Below are positions 1-14,100 of a stretch of DNA of 64,000 bases, one piece after another. The position numbers and the translations under genes are program-made. Within the stretch, counting starts at the first letter, position 1. Each line of letters begins with the position of its first letter. Under the pieces are notes generated by a model, which saw only the letters and a list, made by a program, of their open reading frames with translations, was not told the origin of the DNA and ran no database searches. This DNA comes from Dacryopinax spathularia (lineage: Eukaryota; Basidiomycota; Dacrymycetes; Dacrymycetales; Dacrymycetaceae), in the NCBI GenBank assembly GCA_037974965.1, contig JBBPFI010000018.1:372001-436000 (forward strand), in the 5' to 3' direction.

Positions 1-3000
1 GTCAGCTTTGGACGTCAAGACCAGAATGAGCCGCGTCAGGATTGCAACTTCGTTCCACAGCGCGTTGTCGGTGAATGGAGCGGATGATCGGAACGTAACG
101 CGAGTCAGAAGCTGCAGGAATATTAGCACAAGTCCTTCTTGCAGAAAGGGCGGACTCGAGACTCGCCTTTCGCAGTCTGGCTATTATTCGACCACGGGCA
201 TACTGAGACGACAGAAGCACCATGGTGTCGGTCAGAATGTCCGTCCTAAGTTGACGTCAGCACGAAGCGATGTAATAAGATGTCCAATCACCCACTTCCG
301 TGTGCCCGCCAAGCCGTCCACGGCCGCTTTTACGACCTCATCCACTGCAAGCCGCGCCAAACCGTTGTAACGAGCAAGTACAGTCCAGATGCTTCCTTGC
401 AGCGCCCCATATACTCCGTCAAAATTGACTGTCAAAGCAATGAAGTGTCTAATGCACTCCCGTATCCTCGTGCTCATGACATCCCGTCCTAAGAACGTCC
501 ATCGGGCGGTGGAATCGGCAGCAAGACATTTTATGAACGGGCGGAGGTATTTCAGACAGGCAATCTTCTCGACGTTCGTCAGCCTTGAGAAACTGCTAGA
601 GAAGTCCTTCAGGAAGTCAACGACGATGTGCGGCAATTCCTTGACGACGAGATCTGCATATGAGAGCGCCGTGTCATAGGGATTGGCAGGGACGAAGAAC
701 CCTATTAGTGGTTAGCATTTCCCCAACGGTCTGTGGGTGACACGTACCGATCGGCAATCCAGACAAGTCTAGTCCCATGCGTCTTGTGGTCGATCGAAGA
801 AGGTCTAGCGCGATGATTCGAACCGATTCATCCTTCTGACAAAGGTTGACTAGCGCGACATTGAGGAGGGCTGTTCCAGCATTGAACCGTTGATCGCGGC
901 TGGACTCCTTAGGCTTGTACCCGGGAACGCCCTGCTTAGCCTTCCGAATGGCCTAGCAAAGTGCCTCAGACAGCGTCAATACGAAGTACGCATACCCTTA
1001 CCCGTACGATCGCGTCCCCTTCCCTCGAAGACAAACGAAGCGGCTCTCCTTTCACGCGGAGAACATTGAACAGGAGCTCGTCTTGCACGGCCTGGCTTTG
1101 AATAACCTCTTCTACCTCGGTGAGGGGGACCACCTCCACCAAACGTGCTTGAAATCCTGGAAAAATTGGTTGCGGCTTGATAGTGGTAACACAGAGTTCA
1201 GAGGGTGAGATGCGCAGCGAGCAGGAATGCCGTGTGTGGAAAACGTCCCATAGATCAACATCTTTGAACTCCACAGTGGACCCATGTTCTAGATCTGGAG
1301 GTGCATTAGACAATTGCATGAAGCTTGAAACATGTTTCGTCAATTCACCATTATCATGCAGTGCCTCTGCGTTCGGGAACATGTGTTGCAAGTCTTGCAG
1401 GGATATAGAAGACATAGGTACCCGATCAAGGCCTAGACCTGAAGCGAGAGTGAGATTGCTGATTTCCTGATTTGAAAGCCACGTACCGGTGAACTCATAA
1501 TACAGCTTCCGAAGATAGCCTTGCGCGGTTCGGTTGATATTGACAAAATATATACCTTGGCATCTCTCGAGCAGATCCACGGGTATCAGGTCTACAAAAT
1601 GCTTGATCCAACGCGATGGAACTACGGATGACTCGGCGAAGGCTGTCATATTGACGAGGAGCTGGAATTCCCCAGTCGACTCATCCAAGAGTTCCTGCAA
1701 AAAGTTTCAGGTCATGTAAACGTGAGAATCAAGGCGGCCAACTTGGAAAATCAGGTTGATCAGGGCATCGTATTCTACCACGTCGGCTTGAATCTTGGCA
1801 ACCTGGCACAGATAGGTAGAGGACTACAAAAAGCGTCACGGCATGCTTGAAGCGATTTTGTGAAACACGTACTTGAGGTTCCAGTCGAACGAACAAGTGA
1901 GCTACATGATCCAGATTGGCGCGCGCATATCGCCTGAGAAAGCCTTGTAACGGTGCGTGAGCCTCAGCTCTGGTCGATATTGGAGCGAGATTCTCTGGTA
2001 CGCTGCCAACTTCCACCAGCTTATCGACCAGTTGATCCCAGAGACGTTTACCCTCCGTCAGAAAAAGCTGCTGTTGCTGAGGGGTAGAGGCGGTGGTATG
2101 CATAGTCAAGAGTTGCTGGCCAATAGGAGTGAGATTGCGATGGAAGAAGCGCTGCAAAATAAGGATATCCGTCTCGTCGGCGTACCGAACCGGGGTCTCA
2201 TTCCAGTTCACCGGCTTATGCCGAGGGTCGGAGGAAATGTCTCTCAGAAATTTCAAGACATGGTTGATGGGCTCAGCCATGTACTCGTTGAGCACTTCCA
2301 TGTGAGCCCCTTCCTTGCCGAAAAGAGCGTTGTTGGCCAAACGCTGGATAATCTTCGTAATGAGAAGCAATATTCGCTGATTCCGAGGAGTCATATCGAT
2401 CTCGATTCCAACGGTGCTTGGCTGTGAGATGGCAGGATTGATGCATCGCAAGAACATGAATCCTGCCACGGATGCGTAGATATTGTTCGGAGTGGTTTTG
2501 CCCCTACCGACTGTGAGTAAATAAAGATCGGAGGGCGCCGCGCAAACGTACGCGATAACAGCAATGTGATGGCACATTTCCCTGATTACACTGGAGAAGG
2601 TTAGTATCGAATATAGATAAGTTCTGTGGTTGATCTTACTTTGGTACTCGAGGCGATGCGGCCTCAAGTGTAGCTAAGAATACCGATGTGATCTTCCCGA
2701 GCGTCTTGGCATTCTCGTTAGTATCTTCTTCTTCTCCTCTCTTGAGCGGATCCATTTCCAGGGTGACATCGGCAGGGATCTCCACGATCCGCTTCAGGAG
2801 AGGCGTTAATACCCGCCTCAAGTAAGAGGAACTCTGCTCCCGCGCAATTCTGGATAGAAGACGATTACGAAGGGAGTTGTTCCGGAAAAGCTGGGCTTCC
2901 TGTGCTACTAGAAGTCAGCAGGGCAATTCTCGATCATTTCAATATACTCACGTGTCCGCTGAAACTCCTGCTCGACCAGCACCTTTGCCAGCGCAATCAG

Positions 3001-6000
3001 GCTCTCTTCCGTATCGAAGATGTGCAGAAGCACGGATTCGAGATCTTCGATGTCTTCATTCGTGGCTGCTACTTCGCACAGTGCTTGCACGACTAGGAGC
3101 TGTGTCTGCTGTTATTTAAAGCTCCCAGAGTGCCAAAGAATTGCGTACGTTAGGGTCCCGCACGAACTGCACTTCCAGTTAGCAGGTCAGATCTCGCGCG
3201 GTTTCGGAGTGGCACGCACCTCTATCAACACGTTGGACTTGATTGCTGGTGGAAGCTCCTCCGCCATTTGGAACGTAGTACCCCTTTCCAGCGCATCCGT
3301 GAAGATCCGCAAGAATGCTGATCGGATCCTGGCATCCTCATGGAAGGTCATACTGAAGCAGTGCTTAAATCCGGCTTGATGGTTCGCGAATAGCAGGTTA
3401 GCCAAGCCAGAGAATGCCTTCTCCCGCAGGGCTTTCATGTCACGCTCCACACTGGCCGTCTAACAGAATCTGATCAGCTTTCACCCGTAATTTAGGGTAG
3501 GCATCGTTACCTTGAGGTCTGTGATGGCGGGGAGGCCCAAGAGGTCCACTGGTTGTGTAACGTCTAGCGTGGAAATATTCTTCGGGATGTCGACCGAGGA
3601 CAAGGTGCGTGTCACGAGCCCCAAGAAGAATCGGAAGTAGTGATAAAACAACCGAGATTGCTCCTGCACCTTGGATCCGTCGTCCTCCGAGTGCAAAGGA
3701 AGTCCGTCCGTTAAGATGATGATGGCCTTCAACAGCGCGCTTTCGACATCCTTGATGAGACTAGTAGGGAGCCCTGCAGGCGCTCGACCCTACGAACACT
3801 GTGAGATGCGGGGCTTGCGATGTCGCGAGCAACTAACCGGCTGGATATCTGTGACCCATTCACTGAAGGTATTCAAGCACGTTTGGCGGAAGTGAAGGTC
3901 ATCCAACAGTGAAAGATCTTCGCAACGGAAGGCGGCTTCCGTTAGGACAGCGAGCTGGAGCTTTGCTCGCAAGGTCTCTTCGACATCACCCTCATAAGAG
4001 CCAAGGAAATCATGGAACAATCGAAGCACACGGCCAAAGTCCACCCGATTAGCCGACGCCTGAATGCTATCAGGGTTGCCGAGGACTTTCGTCAGTACAG
4101 TCGAGACCTGGAACATCATGAACAAAGCGTCTTCGTCCCAGTCATTACCAGTGACGCTCGGCCTCTCAAAGTTGGCTATGCACAATCTGACGAAGTCTCA
4201 GTCGTGGACACCCATGAGTAAAAACGTGCCAAACCTTTCCAAGTGAGTCAAAAGTTGGGGAAAGCAACGAGAGTCCAACTCCGAACCCAAGGCTTCCCGC
4301 GCCGTGTTGCTTGCGAATGGGGCTCCACGTAGTAGAATCTCACAAGCGGATGCCAGGAACGAAGAAAGCTGCGGCTCTGATGGTTTACTGTCCAAGAATT
4401 GCTCCGGAAGATCACTACGCGGAACAAATTCTGCCAGCGACTTCATGTTGCTTGTGCATAGGCAGCACCCAGCCATTGTTGCCAAGAACAGTAAGGTGTT
4501 TTGCCAATCAAACTGCTCATCCTAGAGAAAGTGTTTTGAGTTTCTCTTGCTGAGGTAAGACCCCCCGGAAATACATACCCCAGAAGAATCCCACTTGCTC
4601 GGATGTCGCAACCGCGAGGTAGCGTGATTGGCTGACTCAGGAGACCGGTAGATGGACGAATCAAATGAGTTGAACTTGCGAAGATATTCTTGCCAAGTTG
4701 CAACATTGACGGGCCATGAAAACGCAATTCCTTTGAGGATAGTTCGAATTCGGCGCTGTTGATATGCTCGCCCACCTGCAGAAGAATCAATGGATGGGCA
4801 CGAGAGCAGATTGGGGAACCGTACCTATCGCTGGGTCACTCGGATCGCTGAGCTGCTTGTATGCCGATATCCGTGAAACAACATCAGCTTCAGTGAGATA
4901 TAACGTCGCATCGCTTCGGGATCGCGCCAGCACTTCGCAATCGGCCAAAATGCTCAGACAAGAACAAGTTGCAGCACAGACATCCATCATGGGTGATACG
5001 AGTGTGGAAAGTAATGCGACTTCCACCAGGTTGAGTGCAGCGAATGTTCCCGGAGTCACTTCCGGCTAGAAGCCTAACGTGAGACATGAATTGACGGCGG
5101 CAACTGTGGCACATACTGCATTAATCTTCCCAGCCAATTGCGCCAGTCCTGTCTGTATGACAGAGAGGTAAAGCCGTTGATCGTCATATTTGCCTCGAGA
5201 CGCAAGAAGCCGATCTGACATCAAGCATATGATGCTGGATCTGCAGGAAGGAATGGTTTCAGCATTTCCTCATCCATGGACCTGGAAACGCACATGCTCG
5301 CATTCTCTCGATCATAGAAAACGTTTAGATCAGGTCCCGTTTGGCTGTTCATATAGACACCCATCTCTGTCAACAGTTGGGTTACCACAACCCGGAGAAT
5401 GTGCTGCGATGTTGTCCGAAGCAAGACTTGAGAATCTAAGGCCACCTGTGTCCCGTTCCGCATGAGTCGCTCAGGGTCATCAGCAGTCCCCAGAAAGGCT
5501 GGCTCGGATCGCCAGAGACCAACAATAGCTAGCAGAAGGGCATCGTGATCATCAAGTTCATCAAAGTCCGAGTGCTTCCTTCGGGGATGATAATTCAGGT
5601 TCACGTTAGCGTCGTCTTCGGCCCCAGGTGGGTTAGCCAATGCCTGTCATATTTGTTCAGAGGCGGGGCTTCCGAGAAAAGGGCTTCGAGCTTACGTGAT
5701 AGATCTCGGGCAGGTACTGGCCGGCCTTGCTGTAAAGCAAAGAAAGAGGAGGTTGGTAAGGCAGACGCTGTTGCTGCAAAGGGTTCAGATTCATTCCTAG
5801 AAACGAATCACACGAACTCGCCTCAGTAGCGAGTCGAATTAGTGCCTTGACACCGACTATTTTCACCGCATATGACTGCTCAGGGGCGAACAGTTTTGGG
5901 AAGACATTCTCAACAGCATCTGCCGGAGAGAACCAAAACATCGCAACCACTGCGTCGGCATACAATAGGGTATCGATCGTCTCGTATGCACTCCAAAAGG

Positions 6001-8270
6001 GCTTGTTAGGTGGTGAGGGTGTGATAAGGCGCGCGCAGAGATCGTCTGCAAGCTCAGGAGCAAGAACGCGTAGAGCTGAGGAGTCATCCGTGGGAGGAAT
6101 ATGGATAGCAGCTGCACAGAGATCGATATGACAGACGACGGCGACTTCCGATTGTTGACTTCCAATGTTGAGGTGTTTGGCTAACGTTTCCAGCACGTTC
6201 TGCGTAGATCAACATCAGTGTACTTTCGCTGCGTAGGGACAACAATGTACCTTCTTCATTGTCGGCCTGTTGTATTGCCCAATGGTAAGAGACCGTAGGC
6301 GGTCTGGGCTCACTGCCAATAGCATGCTCAAGGCTGGCAAGAACACCCTGGGGTTGGTCTGCTCAATAGTGAGGAGTGTGTCATACACTCGTTCTGGTGC
6401 ACCCTCTAGGCGGTATTCGCCGCGAATGAGGGATCTGAACTCTTCTGGACAGGTGTTGATCCACTTCATGATAGAAGCGTGGACGGCAACGGCCATTATG
6501 GATTGAGTAGAGCGTCGCATCTGAATGAGCAATGATGCCAGATCTGGAAACCCGTTAGTCTGCGCGTTGAGGGACTGCAATCTGACGCACCATTGAGGAT
6601 CTGAATTAGTCGGGTTTTGTTCAAAGCGCTGAGGGAGATGAGCTCTATTTCCGTCATGTCGCCTCCTTCCCTCTCTCTCCCTTCTCCGCTCCCAACATCG
6701 CGGATTTTCGATTGAATGCGTTCGTACACTATGTTCCAGTTTGAGGCAGAAAGGTGAAAAATGACCTGGGATATATAGCCGTAGATTACGGAGCGGCAGC
6801 CTTTTGCGGTCGTTGACCAGGCTGGTGGGATAGGTGCGAGGATGGTCTCGATGGGTGTCGTTAGTGATGGTATTGATGTGAGCTGAGGTAGCGGACTATC
6901 AACCCCGCCGAGTCCGCCGGGGTTACGAGGCGGGTATTGGAATGAAGTGTATGGTGTATGATTGGATGGGGAATAAGCGGCCACTGACGTTGCTGGCGTA
7001 GAGGGCGTAGAACCGAGAGAAGAAGCCGAGGGAGCATGACGGCCCGCTGGTAAGCGGACAGGGGAGACAGCAGCAGTCACCAATTGAGCAATATTCGTGG
7101 GGCGGTCGTAGTCTATACCGGTTGTTGGGCTGGTTGACACCGAGCCGGCAGAATAAGAGCCACTAGAGGTCTTGCGCAGATAGGGAAGGAGAGTGAGCAG
7201 AACATATTTGGCAACTTGCTCCGTCAAGTGTGGCGCGTCAGAGGTATGCGGGTATAAAGACGCAGATCCGCTTGTTGGACTGTCCTTCTCCTTCAAGGAT
7301 GATATTGGCGACTGCAGGGCCGATGTTGACCAGGAATATGGAGCATGAGCAGTAGCCGTAGCCGTTGAGAGCGAGACCGTGGTGGCAGACGGAGACGTAG
7401 GGTGACGAGTACGATCACCTTCCTCCTCCAAGCTACGTAGCCTAGGCGGAGGACTGTACATTGTCCTCCCAGAAAGGTCTGCTTGCGAGCTCGTTGTAGA
7501 TGAGGACGCCTGCCGCATGCGGTCCTCGCGAGTAGACCATGTTGACGTTCGCGTGCGAGGACCCTCAGCGGTATATTGCTGCCACTTGTAGGCAATGGAA
7601 GCCGACAGCACCTTGAGCACGAAGAGTTGGGAGTGCAGAATATGCAGAGGAGGTTGTCGAGCCTCGGGGTCACTCACGCCCGGGTCGAGCGGTGGGGAAG
7701 CACCCTGACGAGTGTGAGCGCGGTCATGAAAGACAAGCTCAGATGACGCACAGAATTAAGCTCGTCCAACAAGTTCGTTAATGCCCACACGACCCCGTCA
7801 AGCCTATATTTGGCGAGCTGTACGATAGAGCCGACCGTCTGCTGCAGAGCTGCATCTCCCTCCAGCATTGGTAACGTTCTTTTTGAATGAACAGGCAGCT
7901 GTAAAAGTATGCATGAGTTGGTGACTGTTCCCCTAATGCGGGGGAGGCGCACCTCTCCCTTCAGTCGCATGATGAGCGAGTTGAGAATGCGATCATGCGG
8001 TGTTCCGGACCGCAACGAGCTGTGGGATATGACAGGCCTTAACCATGGCGGTTCGTTACTTCTCGTGTCCGTCGTTGAAGTGTTCATCGTTTTGGTATCG
8101 TCAGAAGGGGTGGCTGTATGCTGCTGCTGGTTCACCGACTCCCTTGAAGGGGTATTGTGCTGATGATGAGCCGGTCGCCGTCGCATGAAGGGGATTCCCC
8201 CTCTTGAAATTGAGAGTGAATGGGACAGGCCTGACCGATGGGCCTCGGGCCTGTTTGAGGACGACGACAT
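1..8270 (-). CDS. IRA1: Ras GTPase-activating protein, Ira/neurofibromin family (partial, C-terminus off the left edge)
   Basis: This multi-exon gene reads leftward from an ATG at 8270-8268 and is cut by the window edge. The family stimulates GTP hydrolysis by Ras and so damps cAMP/PKA signalling at membranes. The GAP domain lies at about 3090-2100. It contains LFRNNS, whose Arg codon at 2884-2882 matches the arginine finger of neurofibromin (LFRGNS), and FLRCINPAIS near 2455-2425, the family signature FLRxxNPAI. Downstream, about 1700-960 resembles the Sec14/PH-like lipid-binding module of neurofibromin. The remainder to position 1 is helical-repeat-like C-terminal sequence. The N-terminal 500 residues are rich in Ser/Thr/Pro and low in complexity (8270-6800). 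Introns are about 50 nt, mostly with GTGCGY donors; for example the exon ending near 7963 joins the exon starting near 7908. The symbol is by family only; IRA1 versus IRA2 cannot be distinguished. Confidence 0.88.
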
Positions 8271-8810
8271 CAGGGCGACGACGGTGCTCAGAAGTGCAAG
8301 GAAGCCATCCCTGGTTGCTTCTTCTCAGTAGTGCGTGCGCTGTTCCCGCCCACCGCCGGAGCGCGTCCCATCGGGGCCCGCGGTCCCTTTTCCCCTGGAA
8401 TCACACGCGCCGCGAAACAGGAAATGGGAATGCGCCGCACTTTCCATTCTCGCGTCTCAGCTTCTCCTTCTACGGTTTCTACGCAACGGACTGGGCTAGA
8501 AAGAATACGCCAGAAGCTGTCTCGGGCTCATGCACGCCAACTCTTTGCCTCGAACTTGCAGATCTCACATGGAAGGTCCCCTAACGCGACGATGGGCTTC
8601 ATCAAAGTGTCCATATGAAACCTCCCAGCTATGACAGCACGAATCGGCTGCCGACGAATTCTGGGCGATATGAATAGCCTGTCTACTGATGCACTTGCAC
8701 CTCGTGGGTAGTGGTTAGGGCGCTACACATTCCATTTGACTTTCTTCTTCGTGATACAAAACACCTCATCAACCCTAAGCTATACATCCAGTGCCAGTGC
8801 AAAGCACTCT
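8271..8810. other. Intergenic: RasGAP promoter and glyoxalase II 3' region
   Basis: This 540-bp stretch holds the 5' flank of the leftward RasGAP gene and the 3' flank of the glyoxalase gene. Open frames on the plus strand here (for example 8204-8584) overlap the RasGAP start and show no protein family signature. No repeat or RNA gene was seen. Confidence 0.6.
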
Positions 8811-9914
8811 TCAACCCCTGAAGCTGTTCTTCATCTCACGCAGCTTGGCCATGCCTGCGATCTCATCATCTTGACCATGAGCCTTCTTAACGGACGGTTG
8901 GAGAACACGCATGAACACATTCCACGTCTTCTCATCTCCGATCGTCGACTCGCCACAGGTCATCTCCTTCGTCTTGACGAGATTCTCCAGTTTCTGAAAA
9001 GCGGGGTTATCCGGCTCAACCTGTGTTCACGTTAGTGCGAGAAGGGCGGAGGACGAAAATAGAAACGCACGTGCTTGCCGAACTTCATCGACGAGTTGGT
9101 ATATTCGTGCCCGTTGTAGACGAGCGTCTCAGCTGGAAGGCTGCCGAGGTAGCTGAGAGCCTTGTGCATCTGAGCCGCATTGCCTTCGAAGAACCGACCA
9201 CATCCAGCTTGGAACAGCGTATCGCTGTGTACCAAGTCAGTCAGAGAAAATGAACATCTCAATAGGCAGGACGTACCCAGTGAACACCACCCCCGGTTGA
9301 TCAGGCTTCGACTTCGACTTTGCATAGAAGCAGATCGAGTCCTGAGTATGGCATGGAGTCGCCAAGCACCTATGACCGACAGTCAGATCGCCTGATATGC
9401 GGTTGTGGCCAAGTCACGCACTTGACGTTGATATCCTCGCCCACGGTAAACTCATCGCCATCAGCAACCTTCTTCGTCAACGCCGGCACAGCCGTCGACC
9501 CGCCAATCACCGTCACTCCCGGATGCTCGCGAGCCTGCGGCACGGTCGTCAGCCCGAGTAGGCAAGCACAGCAGTCAGGTGACTCACGAACTCCAGATTC
9601 CCGCCCGAGTGATCATGATGATGATGCGTTGTGAGGACGCTCTCTACCTGCACGCCCTCCTTCTCCGCATACCGGTCCACCTTCGCCACATCGTACGGAT
9701 CGACCGCGGCAGCCTTCTTCGTCGTGTCGTCAATCAAGAGGTAGGCATAGTTGTCCGCCTGGTTTGGGATAGGAACGACACGCATAGCTCGTAGTACAGA
9801 AGTAGAGAAGGTACGGTTGACGTTATGTAAAGCTTGGGTTTGAAGTGTGGTATAAGACGAACGATATGTTACGGGTAAGTTACCAAGGATGACGGACAGT
9901 CGTCGGAGCAGCAT
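8811..9914 (-). CDS. GLO2: Glyoxalase II (hydroxyacylglutathione hydrolase), probably dual-targeted
   Basis: The enzyme hydrolyses S-D-lactoylglutathione to D-lactate and glutathione, the second step of methylglyoxal detoxification. It is a metallo-beta-lactamase-fold enzyme with a binuclear metal site. Exon 1 carries the metal motif [10 protein letters not shown]. Later exons give [19 protein letters not shown] and GHEYT, all in the order expected for the family. The C-terminal exon runs from about 9020 to the TGA at 8813-8811. The first 43 residues are Arg/Ser-rich without acidic residues and look like a mitochondrial presequence. A second in-frame ATG at 9785-9783 starts [13 protein letters not shown], exactly where cytosolic glyoxalase II proteins begin. 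Yeast has separate cytosolic (Glo2) and mitochondrial (Glo4) forms, and one gene with two starts could serve both here. There are several short introns. The family call is firm; dual targeting is inference. Confidence 0.93.
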
Positions 9915-11152
9915 ATGAGGCAGGTCGTGCTGGCTGGCGTAACGGGCTCCTTATGAGTGGCCCTTATTCATGGGGAAGGTGGAGGCACGTGGTCGGAACG
10001 TGACATGACGAAGGGTCGTTTCAGGGCTCGTCCAGTTGAACCTACGGTAAAGCAGAATCCACCACCGATGCATTTACGGGCTGCTCTGCCTCAATATTGA
10101 CTCGTATCTTCTTGCTTACCCGCCTGCGTAATCGTTGCAATGTCTCAGACGAACATGTTGGGAGCGACGATCAATCGCTATGTGACCATCAATCTTGGGC
10201 AGACGCGCCCCCCGCCAAGCCCATCATCAGATGCAGCGCGGATCAGCGCCTGTCATATCTTTCCCGGTATGTCGGCGCTCGCCTTTCCACGGGAAGACAG
10301 CAGATCAGACAGGGACGTTCTGCGCAGAAGTGCGAAAAGGCGAAAGGAGGTACAGATGTAGTCATCTCATCGGGCAGAAGGAGAGTCCCGGCCGAACTTC
10401 CATCATAACGTAATCATCACCGCAGTTTAAATGATGGGTCCTTTTGCGGCGACGCCAGGAACAAGGTACAAGCATGTATACTTGCTATGTTGAGAGGTCG
10501 GAGGAACAGGCATTTTGTGCGACAGCATTGCATGTACGGTTCATCTGCTGGGTTCATCGCCCTGTATGTTCCAATCTCTTGGGGACTGAGGCATCCATCA
10601 CAGCTTGCACGGCTTCGACCGCTCGGCGCGCTCCTACCGCGCCTTGATGGACTGTCTGGATCGACGTTGATGACCAATTGGCAATGTTGTACAGGTTACA
10701 AAATGATTGTGGTAGGAGCGCAGTTGGAAGAACGTAGATCTACCGGATAGACGCCAAACCTGCTGGCATTTCTCCAAGGTCGGATGTCGGATGAGTGCAG
10801 TTTGACCGTTGCGTCGGAAATAGGATGCTGACCGACGGCCGCGTGAAGGGAGGATGCCCAGCACATGACACGCGGAATGTGTCCTTCCGAATCGGGGATT
10901 GTGGCGCACTTCGCCCCTTAACCCAAAAGAGGTGCTTCCCTGGCCAAGGCGGTGCATTGCGTCCAAAGCACCCATCGGTCTGTGCACTTCAAACAGCCAA
11001 ACAGCCAAGTCAGTCCTCCATATACTTATACGTCTGCAACCGTTCCTCGACGACGGCCACCACAACCGCACTTGACTCCCCTCTTGTCCGCTTTCCTCTT
11101 CTTGTTGGTCGCCTTGTTCTCTTCGGTTGTCTGCGCTGCATAGTCGGCGAGC
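9915..11152. other. Intergenic: divergent promoter region, no recognised gene
   Basis: This 1.24-kb stretch separates the divergent glyoxalase II and arrestin genes. A short plus-strand frame begins at an ATG at 10140 (73 codons, MSQTNMLGATINRY...), but I recognise no family and no convincing splice continuation. The last about 120 bp before the arrestin ATG are pyrimidine-rich on the plus strand, as in many fungal core promoters. Confidence 0.5.
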
Positions 11153-14100
11153 ATGTCGCAGATCAAGATGTAAGCTGCCGCGTTGCCGGTCCGCCCGTGC
11201 ATCTCGGGATCACAGAAGGCTAATTCGGCTCATTTTGACAGAATTGTCCGCCAACCTCCGAATCGCGACTTCTTGGAGGGTATGCATGTCTTCTTGGCCC
11301 TGAACGGCAGGTCGTAATTATGCTGCATTGTTAGGTTTCCCTGGTATACCACCTAATGCACCAGAGCGACCCCATGCCGCTCTTCGAGGGGTGAGTTGAC
11401 GGCCTAAGCGCCAGAGAGGGGCAGGTGCTAATAGACGCCATACAGACTGTTGAGCTACGCGTGCAGGGGGGCACACCGGTGAAGGCGAAATGGGTGCAGA
11501 TTGAGCTGAAGAAGATAGAAACGTAGGTATCTCAAGATCCGTCGATTTAAGCGCCAGCTGAGAGTTCCACTCCTCAGGGTGTTACAAGGACAGGGAGAGC
11601 CCTATGTGGAGACTATTGGACATGCACCTAAGATTTGGACAGCGAATGGGGAGTTTGAGAACCTGCAAGTGGTGCGTATCTGTCGCAGCTGTTTAGCATG
11701 GCGCTCATCTACCGTTGCAGCGGGACTTCCCTTTTTACATTCAGATACCCATGAATGTACCGCCAAGCATCGCTCTCGAGAAAGGAAGTGGGATACGATA
11801 TGAGATGGTGGCCAGTTTGTGCATGAAGGGCAAGAAGTGCGCCCCGCCTTGCCCTACAACGTTCCATGTAACTGTATGCTGATCGTGCTGCCAGGGGCCT
11901 ATTACGCATGAAGGACAAGAACAACATCACTTCCACCTCGGTTCCCATCGTGATGGACAAGCACGAGCTCCACACCCTCTGGCCGGTCTATCACAGACCG
12001 CAGACGAGTACGGCGACGAACGACGGGCTCAACCTCATCGTGACGAGGGAAGCATCTTGCTATGGTCCTGGGGACAGTGTAATGGCGCATGTTGAGCTAC
12101 GGAGTGGGCGACCCGGTCCATGCATCCTACGAGCTTGGGAGATGACTCTTCGGGAACACGTCATATTCCGCCCCGACCCCTCGCAAGTCAACACCAAACA
12201 AGCGCCCGCCGCAAGTGGCCAGCAATATCGACACAACGTCATCGCCGAGCAGAAGAAATCGCTCAGCAAGACGATTTACGAGGGCGTGACCGTGGCGGAC
12301 GATCTGGCGTGCTTGATACCAATACAGCATCGGACTGCCACGACTTCTGGCAGGTTGATCGAGGTGCAGTTTACGCTCAGCGTGAAGGCAGTGATGGAGA
12401 GCGCCGGGAACGTGGAGGTGATGATGCCCGTGCTGATGTCCCACTGGTCGAAAGAGATGAGCGAGAATGTTCTACGGTACGTCGCTGAGCCCATAGCCCG
12501 ATGACAGCATCAGTGACTGATGGGGGACTGCAGCAAAATTGGCCCTGTTCCGCACCTGGGTGTCAACTTCCCGCCTGCGGAACCCGTCAAGCCTGCACCG
12601 CAAGGATACAGCCAATCGCAACTCAGCGATCAGACTCCTCCCGTCGAAAAGCCTCAGATGCCCAAGCCTGAACCGCCCAATCCGGACGATATTGGCCCGC
12701 CGTCACCGCCTTATACCCCGCCGGAGACAGGGCTGAATTTCTCGTCCCAGCAATCGGTTACTGGACGGCAGAATGGGAGGCCGCGGGAGTCTACCGTGAG
12801 CAGCAGGAATCGTACACTAGCGGTGGTCAATGTCGGCCCGACCGAAGACGGCCTCCACGCCACCCAATCCCCACCACTGGCCCCAGTCGCACAGCCCTAC
12901 AAAGCCTCCTGGGAAAGTGCTGAGGAAGAGAAGCGGCGGCTAAAAGAGTCCTATACCCAAAATCTGGGCCAATCATCCGGCAGCGGGCCGCCCCCAAGTG
13001 GTCTGACCAGCGCACCGGCCACACCGCTCATCAAGCCCAACTTCTCCTCAGCGGAAGAAGAGAAGGAGCGACTGTATAAGCGTGCACAGGCTCAGGCTCG
13101 GAAGACGCAGGAGTTGGCGAGACGCGAGGCGGGGTTGGCGGCTCGGACGCCTGCTTCGGTATCTCGTGAGACGAGTGCGACTAGCGCTTCGGCTTCGGCT
13201 TCTGCGAGCGATAGCAGTGGCATTCGGCCTTCGACCGCTACTACTGCTACTTCCGTTGCGTCGTCTGCTATGCCGCTTACCCCACCTGCGACGGCTTCTA
13301 CCGCTACGCCCACACCCACTCGGGCGGAAAACCCAGCCCCAGCCCCCGCTCCAGCTCCAGCTACACCGAACTGGGCATCAGCCGAGGCGGAGAAAGAAAG
13401 GCTCTACCGTCAGGCACAAAGGCGAGCAAGGGAGACCCAAGCTCGCGTCGCCTCGGCTGGCGGCTCAGTCTCCGGTCGCAGCCGCTCAGGAAGCAACACC
13501 AGCCTGACGAGCATGGCGACCCAGCGACAGTCTACCCTTCAGGGAGCAAGGCCGAACTCGACGTTCAAGTTGAACAACCCTGATCCGCAAGTAGCAGCTC
13601 CTGTGGCCTCTTCGACCCCATTGTCGTCACCCTCCCTCGCTCCCGCTAGGGAGACTTCCGTCTCACCGGGACCCGGTCCATCGAACGCTTCCGGCAGCGG
13701 TGCACCGCTCACGCACGCTCAGGCTCTTTATGCTCAAGCGATGGCCGCACGTCAGTCACAGTCTCCCGCTCCGGCTCCGGCCTCTCCGCCTCGCCAGTCT
13801 GCCGTATACAGTCCCACACCAGCGCAACCGACCTATGGCCATGCTTCTCGACCTTCACAAGCGTCATCGGCCGGGTATTCTCAGGGGTCTGGGTCGGGTT
13901 CGCAGGGTGGTTCAAACCAGCCGCCGTCGTACGGTACTGGTCCTCCTTCTGCCGCACCTGCCCGTAGCTGGTCTACCGCCGAAGACGAGAAGGCACAGTT
14001 GAACCGCTACTACGAAGCGAAGCGAGCAGTTGCCGAGCGGGAGCAAGGAGGTGGCATTGGTGATTCCATGGCTGGCGGATCCTCTTCCGCGCAAGTGCCG

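Noticed and set aside
811-830. GGTTCGAATC on the minus strand, similar to a tRNA B box
   Set aside because: It lies within a coding exon of the RasGAP gene and there is no matching A box or acceptor stem.
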